Shown here: piece by piece, positions 38,522 through 48,900 of the stretch
How the letters are laid out: every line of letters starts with the position of its first letter
Numbering within the stretch: position 1 is the first letter of the stretch
Origin: a virus
DNA length: 64,000 nt
Virus record (IMG/VR): IMGVR_UViG_3300031576_000016
Coordinates: 1-64,000 of that record
Strand: one strand, 5' to 3'
Translations under genes and position numbers: made by a program
Notes under the pieces: model-generated
Databases searched by the model: none
Told to the model about the DNA's origin: nothing
The model's input: the letters and a program-made list of their open reading frames with translations, nothing else

Positions 38522-38901
38522 TGGACCAAATGGACCGGCTACGCAACGTGGCCAACACTCGTAAGGAAGTTGAAGAGCACGCGACCCAGCGAAGCTTCCA
38601 GGAAGCCTCCAGGCGGCGTCTGCTCAAGATACTCGAAAAGAAGCTCCACACGGCGTTCATCGGAGCCCTGTCGCACGTTGAGACCCACTTCGGTAGGCTC
38701 TGGGGGCATGGCAAGGACGAGATGGATTGCACTGAACAAGAACTGGCCTGGCGTGAGATTTGGAATCTGTGTCGCACGGATATTCTCACCAACGGCAACA
38801 ATCAGCTTCGCGCGGTGCAGGCTGAGATGCAGTTGTACAAGATTGAGTGGAATCGGTATTCCACTCAGCTAGTAGTGAAACGGAATGGCCAGGACGTGTA
38901 G
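38521..38901 (+). CDS. Candidate tail assembly protein (126 aa)
   Basis: ATG 38521 in a TAATG overlap. Helical: LLKILEKKLHTAFIGALSHV and ILTNGNNQLRAVQAEMQL. Ends in TAG; the same frame continues open into the next gene. Position suggests tape measure chaperone or tail assembly role. Confidence 0.65.
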   Translation: MDQMDRLRNVANTRKEVEEHATQRSFQEASRRRLLKILEKKLHTAFIGALSHVETHFGRLWGHGKDEMDCTEQELAWREIWNLCRTDILTNGNNQLRAVQAEMQLYKIEWNRYSTQLVVKRNGQDV

Positions 38902-38925
38902 TATCTGGCACAAAGGAGGAGGCAC

Positions 38926-39816
38926 ATGGCCGACCAAAAGAAAATCGAGAACAAGAAAAACTTCAAGGTCACCGTCGATGACAAGGAACTCAACCTTGCC
39001 GTGCGCCGGCCGGACAACAAAGCCCGCCAAGGCGGACAACAGGTCTACAATCGAGCGTTCCGCCAGGCAATCGAGTCCGGCGCAATCGTTCGAGCCCGCA
39101 TCGAAGCGGTGATGCGCGACCAGAACCTATGGGACGACGCCCGCCAGAAGCGGTTCGAGGAACTCAACAAGCGATTGCTCGATTACGAACTGTCGCTGAA
39201 AAAGGGTGGTCGCAAGCTCAAGGACGCCCGCGAGATGGCCATCCAGATGCGCCGGGACCGCTGGGAACTCCGTAATCTGAACTACGACCGCAACCAACTC
39301 GACCTTCACACGGCCGAGGCTCAGGCCGAGAACGAGCGCTTCAACTACCTCGTCGCGACCTGCACGGTGTATGGTGATACGGGGAAGCCATACTTCAAGG
39401 ACGTGGAAGATTATCTCACGAGGGATAACGACCCCGTCGCTCCTCAAGCGGCCACAACGCTTGGGAAGATGATTTATGGCCTGGACGACGACTTCGAGCA
39501 CCAGTTGCCCGAAAACAAGTTTCTCAGGAAGTACAAGTTCGTCAACGACACACTGCATCTCGTTGACACGACCGGCCGTCTCATCGACGTGAATGGTCGC
39601 CTGGTGGACTCCGAAGGACGCCTCATCAACGAGAAGGGCGAACTGGTGGACACCGATGGCAACCTCCTCACCGAGGATGGCGAGTACAAAGTCGATTTCG
39701 CGCCGTTCTTGGACGACGACGACGAACCGATTTCTGAGGACACCGACAAGAGCACCCAGGACAACGCTGCTCCTGTCGAAGACGAAGAACCCGAACCGCA
39801 AGAAGTCTCGGTCTAA
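38926..39816 (+). CDS. Tail-region protein with octad repeats (296 aa)
   Basis: ATG 38926 with AAAGGAGGAGGCAC upstream, a strong ribosome binding site. N-terminal two-thirds is helical and charged. Residues about 210-260 hold six tandem eight-residue repeats of the form D-x-x-G-R-L-V/I (GRLI, GRLV, GRLI, GELV, GNLL, GEYK), then an acidic tail. The repeats probably make a beta-solenoid or beta-hairpin stack. Role near the tape measure unknown. Confidence 0.75.
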   Translation: MADQKKIENKKNFKVTVDDKELNLAVRRPDNKARQGGQQVYNRAFRQAIESGAIVRARIEAVMRDQNLWDDARQKRFEELNKRLLDYELSLKKGGRKLKDAREMAIQMRRDRWELRNLNYDRNQLDLHTAEAQAENERFNYLVATCTVYGDTGKPYFKDVEDYLTRDNDPVAPQAATTLGKMIYGLDDDFEHQLPENKFLRKYKFVNDTLHLVDTTGRLIDVNGRLVDSEGRLINEKGELVDTDGNLLTEDGEYKVDFAPFLDDDDEPISEDTDKSTQDNAAPVEDEEPEPQEVSV

Positions 39817-39851
39817 TCTCCCCGCCGGATAGTCACGCTCACAAGCAATGG

Positions 39852-39898
39852 AAAGGGCAGCTTCGCCTCAGACAAGGTGCGCAGCTGCCCTTTTTTTT
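39852..39898 (+). terminator. Terminator just upstream of the tape measure
   Basis: AAAGGGCAGCT (39852-39862) and AGCTGCCCTTT (39883-39893) make an 11-bp stem with a 20-base loop, followed by a T8 run (39891-39898). It ends 12 bases before the tape measure ATG. It would attenuate tape measure transcription. Confidence 0.92.
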
Positions 39899-39910
39899 AT
39901 TGGGTAACCA

Positions 39911-42900
39911 ATGGCTGATTTCAACATTGTTGCGAGACTTCAGATTCAGCTTCAAGCTGGGTCTGCGGCGGCTGCGGTGCAGCAGCTTCAACAGCAGCTG
40001 CGCAACGCGAACCTGTCGCTCGCCTTCGGCCTCCAGCCGCAAGCTCTTGGTGGTCTCAACAACCTCAACCAGGGGCTTCGCGCGACTCAGGCTGCGGCCT
40101 CAGCAACCTCCTCCTCTCTGCGCAGTACCACCCAGGTCATCAATGATGGCTCCACGGCCATCGAACGCTTTGGGGCTCAAGCCGGGCTCGCCGCTCGCCG
40201 CTTCATTGCCTTCACCGTAGGCGCGTCTACCATTGTGAAAGTCGCGCAAGCCTTTCGAGAAGGTATTGCGGCCGGTATTGATTTCAACCGCACGATGGTG
40301 AAGATTGCCCAGGTTGGCGGCGACACCAAGGGGCAGTTGGCTGAGCTTGCGTCAGAAGTGACCAGGCTCTCGACTACCTGGGGCATCTCGTCCAAAGAGC
40401 TTGCTAACGCGGCACTCGTTTTCAAGCAGGCCGGCTTGTCGGCTCAAGAAGTCAAGGGCCATCTTGAGACCCTTGCCCTCACGGACCTCGCGCCAAACTT
40501 CGAGTCGATGGCTCAGACGGCCGAAGGTCAAATCGCCATCTGGCGTCAATTCGGCACCAACGTAGACCAAACGCGCGAAGCCCTTGGTGCAGCCAACGCG
40601 GTTGCCGGCGGCTTTGCCGTTGAGTCGCGCGACCTTATCGAAGCCGTCCGCAAATCCGGCGGTGCGTTCAAGGCAGCTGGCGGCAGCTTCAACGAGTTCA
40701 TTTCTCTGTTCACAGCCGTGCGTAGCACGACACGAGAATCGGCCGCTGAAATCGCGACCGGTATGCGGACAATCTTCACCCGCATTCAGCGTCCTCAGAC
40801 TGTTGAGTCGCTCCGCGAACTCGGCGTGAATTTGCGGTACACAGCGGATGAAGCCAAGAATCTTGGTCGTGCCGACCTCGAAAATCAGTTCGTTGGTCCA
40901 TATGAAGCCGTGAGCCGCTTGAACGAGGCACTGCGGGACATTCCGACCACGGACCCGCGCTTCTTGCAGGTCATCGAGCAGCTTGGCGGCTATCGTCAGG
41001 TCAGCCGTGTTCTGCCGATGATTCTCCAGTTCAGTGAGGCTCAGAAGGCCCTGAACGTCGCTCAAACCGGCAGCCTGTCCCTGACAGCGGCAGCCGAGAA
41101 GTCTCAGGAATCGCTTGGCCGTCGCTTGAGCCAGGTCAACGAAGAGTTCCTTGGCTTCATGCGAAGCATCGTGGAGAGCAAGGGTTTCCAGAGCTTTGTG
41201 CGGTTCTCCCTGGACCTTGCCAGCGCACTCATCAAGGTCCTGGATGTGGCTCGGCCACTTATCCCGGTCATCACCACGCTCGCCGCAGTCCGTATCGCAC
41301 AGAATTTCGGCCAGACGGCCGGCGGCTTCCTCTCGCACTTCATCGGCACGGCCCCGGGCAGCTTCACTCCGAAAAAGGTTGAACCTGGCGTTCGCTTCGC
41401 CAAGGGCGGTTATGTTCCCGGCTCGGGAGCTACCGACTCGGTCGCGGCTCACGTCATGCCGGGCGAACACGTCACCAAGAAAGATTCGACGCAGTCGGTT
41501 GACCGCCGGTATCCTGGCTTCTTGACAGCCATGAACCAGGGGGGCGACATTGGCGTCGAGAACTATTTCCGACATCGTTTTGCCGATGGCGGCGAAGCCC
41601 GCCAAGGGTTCGGCTTTGGTGACACGGTCAAGTCACTTCTCGCGAATAGCGTTCTCGGCCTTGGACTGCTAACAGGCGTTGATTCCGGTGACGCCTACGA
41701 AGTCGCAAAACAGCGAAGTGGCGAACAAGTCGAGCACGTCCAGAAAAGCCTTCAGGAAGACGAGAAGAAGAAGCGCCAAATCAAGCAAGCTTTCGGCGGC
41801 GAGACGCCGCGTCAGCGCTTCGGCTTTGGTGACAGCGTCAAGAAGTGGCTCTCGACCGGAATCTTGGCAGCCGGCTCGCTCGTTGGTGGTCACGGCCTGG
41901 ACGACCAGGTTTCTGTTGGCCAACAGGAAAAGCGCGACCGCATCGAGAATGTGAAGGAGTCGCTTGAAGAAGAGCTTCGTCGCAAGAACAAGAAGAAGCC
42001 TCAGAAGCTCGGCAAGGGCGGTACGCCCGACCTGGTTGCCGCCGATGGCTCGATGGTTCTGCCTCTCATCGAGAAGCACTTCGACGATGTCAAGCAAGAC
42101 GACCGTGGTCGCTATGTTACAAAACAAAACAATCGCGATGTGTTCTTCGAGTACATGCCAAAAATCAACGCCCTGAAGATTGACTTCTTGCAGGACGGCA
42201 TCGGCGACTTCAAGCACACGAACAAGTCTCTCCAGAAGGGCACACTGTCCTTCCTGCGCAATCTCCAGGGCGTTGCCAAATCTGCTGGCCAAAAGGTATT
42301 CGGCATTGTTGCGGCGGGCTCGGAACAAAAGCGCTCGAAGATTTACAAAGAGGGTCTTGAAAAGCTCGGCTTTGTCGCAGACGACACGTGGTCGGAATAC
42401 TACAAGAAAGCCGCCTTCGGCGGCGAGATGCGGCTGGCCAAGGGCGGCGATGACATCTTCAGCAAGTTGCCGAAGTATCCAAAAGAGGATGAGTCTGAGC
42501 TTCCGCCACAATACGGCAACCCAATCAATGAGTTCATACAGAAGAAAACTGGCCTAAGTAAGAAAGAGATAACTGCCGCTGCTCTTGCCGGGAGCGTTGC
42601 CGCTAATGGACTCCTAGCTGCCACTAGCATGTGGATTCCAGGTTCGCAGCCGGTTGCTACCGGCATTACTGCTCTTGGAATCGCTGGTGTCAAGAAGTTA
42701 CTGAAAAAGCGCCGTGGCTTTGCTGGCGGTCTGGATGTCATGCCAGATGGTCAGCATGAGTCGCTTCGTAATCTGTACGACCAGGTCAAGGAATACGCAG
42801 AGACGCGATTCAGTGCTCACGCTGGCAGCCCGGAAAGCGACCAGAAGAAGAGCAAGGCAACCATCGCTCACATTCGCCGCCTGGCGGCTGCTACACTCAG

Positions 42901-45900
42901 CAGGAAGGAAGTGTTGCAGCGTATCCCGGCCGGCTCCTCGATTGCTGGCATCGGTGCCTTCGGTGTGGCTATCAAGACGCCCGATGGCGACGTGATTCGC
43001 GCTCAGGCCGACAAAGCACCGGACCTCGCAAACAAATACGCCGCTGAGATTGGACGCAAGCCGTTCAAGCCTTGGCAGTACGCAACCGCTCGCCCGCCTA
43101 TTGATGAAGTGTTGCAGCCGACAGCCACGATGACTGTCAAGAAGGGTGAACGCTCAACGTTCATGGAGCGTCTGCCTTATGTGACGCCGCTCACCGAGCT
43201 TCCTCACCATCAGCAGGAAGAAGCTCATGAGAAGGCCCAGGCAGAACTGTTGCCGTCGATGGCCAAAAAGGGCTGGATGCTTACTGACAAGCACAAGGGC
43301 AACCTAGCGGTTGACAAGGCCGGCCGGTTCATCGCGCTTGACCCGGCGACTGCCAAAAAGATGAATGAGGACCAGCAGTCGCGGCTTCTCAGGATTCTCG
43401 CTTCAGACAAAGCGGTTGCTACTGGCCTGCCAGGGGCTCAGGTCGATGAGTCTACGATTCACGACCCGCGTCTGAGTGTTAGCCCGCCAAGTCCAACAGT
43501 GCAGACGCGCGGTCGTAAAAAGTTCGACATCGGCGGCGAAGCCGCTTTGCCGGAAGCAATGAAGTTGTTGCAACAACGCTTCCAGACTTTCGACGTGTCG
43601 CGTATTGCTGAGAACGTGACGTTTCACGACAAGATTCCATCGAAGACTTTCCCAGAGCGTGGCGCGATTGGTAAGTTTTATCCGGAGACGGATGAAATTG
43701 CCCTTTCTCGCCAGTTGAAGTCTCCGCGCCTTCTTGCAAAGACGCTGCTTCATGAATTCGTTCATAGGATTGATTACGACGAGGGCACGCAAAAGCGGCA
43801 TGGCTCTCGCGACAAAAAGTCTGTTCCCGGCAAGTTGGCTGCGCAGCTTCAGCCTGCATGGTCTGAAATGGCGATGCAGAGATATTTCAAGGGTAAGACC
43901 AAGGAACAGTTGACTCCGAAGGAACAAGAGTCGCTGGCATATCTGACGGCTCCACATGAAGTTCTTGCCTACATGGTCTCGGACGTGGCCACTCGGGACA
44001 AGGACCAGGTTCCTGAAGAACATGAAAAGGCTGTGCAGACACTGCTCAGGCGTCACCTACCGGCTCGGCAACCGCAGAAGTACGAACGTGGCGGATGGGT
44101 TGTCCCTGGCGAAGGCAACACTGACTCCTTTCCTGCTGACCTTGCTCAGGGTTCGTATGTCATCCGGAAGTCCTCGGTTCAAAAGCTCGGCGCGTCCAAC
44201 ATCCTGAAGATGGCAACCGGCGGCACTGTCCCGGCATTGCTCATGCCTGGCGAGGTTGTTATTCCGCCAGGTAAGGCTCGTCAAATCGGTCGTCACGCTC
44301 TGACCGAGATGAACCTTCACGGCCGTATGCCGTTCGCTCAGGGCGGCTTTGTGCGGATGGCAACTGGCGACCAGGTGCCGAAACAGGAGACTGTCAAGGT
44401 CGGCGCGCTACCTGAACGTTTTCAGGATGACGTTGAAAGGATGTTTCGTGGACTTGGTGCCAAGGTTCAGAAGCCACTGCATGAACTTGAAGTGGTCATT
44501 GAGCGGTTCGGCAAGAACATTGTCCGCGTTGTGAAGATTGTCGATGTGGCTGTCACTTCTACCGCGTTGCCAAAATCGGCAGCTTCTGCTGCTACGACTC
44601 CAGCAACCAAGCCACAAACAGTGCCTGCGCTGCAAATAGTCCGGGACCTGAAAGCTCACTTGATTGCTCAGGCTGAGGCGGGTGGTAAGTCTGGCAAGCT
44701 TTCTTCCGAGCAGGTTGAGAAGCGCAAGGCTCGCTATGACAAAATGCTCAGTGAGGAAAATCCAGAACGGTCGCTAGAAAAGTATGCCAAGTTTCAAACG
44801 AAGGCCCCGTCCTTCAGTGGTTACTTGGACAAGCGAGACCGCAAGCAAGCTGCCGAGGACCTGAAGAGCACCATCTATACGTCGTACCTGGAGACTGGCA
44901 CGACTAGCAAATACAAGAGCGCCAAAACTCCCGAAGAACGTGGTCGCGTGTTAGCTACGGCTGTGCCAAAGTACATTCGTCAAAATCTTGCCGATTTTGA
45001 GGGTGGTACTGAGACTGGTCGCAGCTATGAGACTGCGAAGAAGACTCGTGGCCTAGAGAGTCAATATCAAAAGGCGCTGAGGACACAGTCGCCAGAAGAA
45101 GCTTTGAAGTCGGTTGTTTATCAGGCAACAGCAAAGCGCATCCAGTATGAAGAAAGCTCTCGTCAAAATAAGGGTAAAGCGCCACGAACCCAAAAAGAGC
45201 TTCAAGCTGCAATTGAGGAACGATACCAGACGCGCATGGGCAAGTATGATGCCCACGACTTTGAGGGGCCGGCTGCGGATGTGGCTCGCGCAAAACTGTT
45301 CGGGCACAAAGACCATATCAAACGCGGTGCCGAGGAAGCTTCTGCACGTACCGGCAAAAGCGTTGACGAAACCAGGGTCGATAGTCTTGAAGCACTCCAT
45401 AGTAGCCTTGGCGATAGTTCTCAGGCTGCGGCCATTTATCGTCAGCAACAAACCACCGGTCTCCAAAGCCAACTAAAGCGCGGTAAAATCAGCCAGGCTA
45501 CTTTTGAAAAGCGAGTGGCCAAGCTCGATTCTCTAAGCGACGATAAGGCATCGAAACTATTACTGTATACCAGGGATGGTACGCTGCGCGAGAAGGTTGG
45601 CAAGCAGCTTGCTGCCGCCGGCATTACCGCCGGTAAGACTCCTCAAGAGACTCGGGAGAACATTGGTAAACGCCTCCAGGAAATGAAGGGAGAGTTGGAG
45701 GCTGCTAAGCCGACAACGGTTCCCGAAGTTGCCGGTCGCGGCCTCACGCCGGAAGAGAAGCGTAAGCGACTCGTTGACCAAGAAGTTCGCGGTGCGACCC
45801 TAGAGTCCGACTTGACTCCAAGCAAAGCCGACTTGAAGGAGTTGCGCAAGGACCCGGCCTTTGTAAAACAAGAGAAGCAAGACGCTGCACCATCAGCCCC

Positions 45901-48900
45901 GGAGAAAGCCTGGACTCAGCCAGCAGCCGCCGCCCAGACTGTTGCCCTTCCTACTAAGGTGGACGCGGTCAAAAAGTCTGTGCCTCGACCGACCGATAGG
46001 CAGCAACTTGAACGTCGCCTGAACGAACTCGAAGGCGTGGATGTTCCTTCTGCGCACGAGATGAAGGAAATTGCCGACATCCATCGGCAGTTGAAGAATC
46101 AGAAGACACCGGTTCCGCCACAACAACAGACCGGACGTGGCCGCGTTCGCGATACGCTTGCTCCGAGTGACCTACGTGACATCCAGGAACAGACAAAGGA
46201 CCTGGTTGTGCCCGAGGCCGCGATTTCGTCTGCCTCCGATAAGCTCAAGGCAGGGCCTACCGCTCAGGTCGCACGACAAGAACGCGAAGCTCGCGATAAG
46301 AAGCCGTCGCCAATCATTTTGCCTGGTGACCAACCGGCTGGTCCGCCGCGTCCGCTCTTCATTCCTGGTCAGACACAGGCGCAGCCTGATGCAAAGGTTT
46401 TCACAAGCGAAGCTGACTTCCGCCGCAGTCAGCAACCTTCTGCCAAAATTGTTACTGGCGATGAGACTCCGGTTCCATCGCTGGTTCAACCGACTCGGGA
46501 AGAAGTCAAAAAGTATGGTCGTTCTGCTGCTGGCCCGACTGCGGTTGCAGCAGCAGCTAAACAGCCTCGTGACATTCGTCGCATTATGGACAAGTTGGCC
46601 ACTTCCGGTTTGGTTGAAGACTTGGAAGTGCCTGGTAAGGGTGCTGACCCACGAGCCAAGAAGGGGCTTCTTCGTTATCTGAAGCAGTATGGCGAAGAGA
46701 TTGAGAAGGCTGGCAAAGGCACTTTGTCGCGTCGTCTTCAGAAGCTTGCTCGCAAGGCACCAGATTGGCAACCAAGCTTGCGTGGTATTCTGCCAGCCCC
46801 AGAAGAGGACACTACCACGTTTTCGTTCGCTGAGGAAGCGGCTGCCGCCACAAAGTCCAAGCCTCGCCCAAGCAAGAAGACCAAGGAACTGGACTTGGCG
46901 GTTGGCTACAAAGAGCCAAAGGTTGAATTTACGTTCCCTGAAGAAAAAGCGCCGCTGCCGCTTGAAAGCGACGTGAACCAAAAGTCGCGGCTGCGCCGTG
47001 AGCAGGAAGAGGAAGCCAAGAAGCGGCACAAGAACGCCGTGGATTTGGCATCGCAGCCAAGTCACAAATTGCAGGGGGACGCGGCAACTGTCCCGGTCAG
47101 TCTGACAAAAGAAGAAATCATCAGTAAGACCGTTAGCGATTTTGCTCCTACGGGCGAACCGAAGGAGCCGGATGTGCCGGCAAGTCTATTTGATAAGGAC
47201 AAGAAAAAGAAACAGACTTCTCGCCAAGAACATCTCAAAAAAGAGCGCCAGAGGTTCATCAAAGAAGAGGGCGTAACTGAAGAAGCGATTGCGTTTCGTG
47301 AGCGGATGCTTGACAGCACGAAGTCGCTGGATGAAGCTCGCAAGCTCATAGCCAGTCCCGAGTTTGATGGCCACGAGAAAATCAATCCTTATTTCGATGT
47401 CTACGCTCAAGAGCGTCATGGACAGAAGAAGAAAAGGAAGCCAAAGACTTGCGGCCTTGCTCCGGAACAAAGCTTCTTTGATAAGCCGACGCCGCAGCCG
47501 CGTCCGACCAGTTCGTTGCCGCCTCCTCCTTCGGGCAAGGTGCCTGAGACCTATAGTTTCGCTGGGGACCCGCCGGAGTCGAAACGGTATCACGTCGAAG
47601 GTGACCCTCTGCATCCAGCCCAACAACAGGGCGGTGAGCACCGCTCGCGCGACTTCTACCGCACGTTGTACAACAGCACAACGGCTGGCGATACGCTTGG
47701 CTATACCAAGAAGACGCGCCGCGAACTCGCAAAAGCCAAGGATGCTCTTGACCAGGCTCGTCTCGATGCTGCCGCTGACCCTACCGACGACAATCGGTTG
47801 CGTTTCAAAGAAGCTGGGCGGGCTTATGACAAGCTTGAGAAACAAAAGGTAGTCGTCGGCCGACGCGAAGCCGACCCGTACTACGCTCGTCGATTGCTCG
47901 ACCAGGCGAAGTCGGAATTGTTGCCGCACGAATACAAGGCGTTCGAGGCAGAGACACGTCGCGTTCACCCGAACCTTGCTTCGCAGGGCGGCGACCCAAC
48001 CATCTTGCGTCAGTACAAGGAAGGCAAGAGCGACGACGAAATTCGCGATAACCATTATGGACAAACTGGCAGACGAGTTGGTCTATTTGGTGGAGCCGCT
48101 ATCGGTGGGGCTGTTGGCTCATTGTTTGGTCCACTCGGCACCGTTCTTGGCGGCACCATTGGCGCTGCTGTTGGTCAAAAAATCGCAAAAGCCCTGCCTG
48201 GGTCTGCGGCGTTTGAGGAATCATTAGCAGAGAAGGGGACGGGCAACGTCAGTGTCGGTCATATTGCTGAGTACAAAACCGACAAGGAGACTGGCCAAAA
48301 GCGGCTTATTGGCGGTGACCTTCGCGAAAAAGGCCAAGCTGAACTAACCAAGTATCTGGCTGGTCGCGGTCCTGTCAGCGATGCAACAAAGCACGCCTTT
48401 GAAACTGAGGCCATCGGGCGGGCGGAAGCCCGCGTCAAACGCGAACTGATTTCCGCGCAGGAACGTTGGCTGAAAGCTGTTCATCCAAATATCTCTGCGA
48501 CCGAAAAACACAAGTTGGCTCTTGAGCAAGTTGATGCTGCTCTTGCTGGGCAGGCAAAGGTTGTCAAGAGTTCAACAGGTCGCTATTTGGGCGTTGAAAC
48601 AGAGCACACGAAGGCGAGCGACCTGGATAAGGCCACAGGCGCTGGTGGTGTTGGTTTCCAATTTCGCTCAGCTAAAGGTGCTATTGGCGACTGGATGGCC
48701 GATAAGTATCGTAGCTTGAAGGCTGGCTACGAAAAGTTCGAGTCGTCTAAAGCTGGTCAAGTGCTGAGTGGCGCGGGCAGCTTTTTGTCCAGTCAACCGG
48801 TTACGTTCTTGGCTCCGCTACTTGGAGGACAAATTGAACAATCGGCCGGCACCGCTGAAAATGCAGTCAAGGCTGGTGCTAGTGGTGAAGGCACATATAC

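Noticed and set aside
38400-38560. Programmed frameshift between tail assembly genes before the tape measure
   Set aside because: The second gene is in the -1 frame, but no slippery heptamer is visible near the junction and a TAATG restart is present.
6178-38901. Genome-wide reassignment of TAG to a sense codon, prompted by the in-frame amber at 6832
   Set aside because: TAG ends many other genes at sensible positions (for example 3729, 9309, 10010, 14478, 15727, 18035, 29131, 38899).
38899-38926. Possible amber readthrough joining the 126-aa and 296-aa tail-region genes, which share a frame
   Set aside because: A strong AAAGGAGGAGG ribosome binding site directly precedes ATG 38926, so independent translation is the simpler reading.
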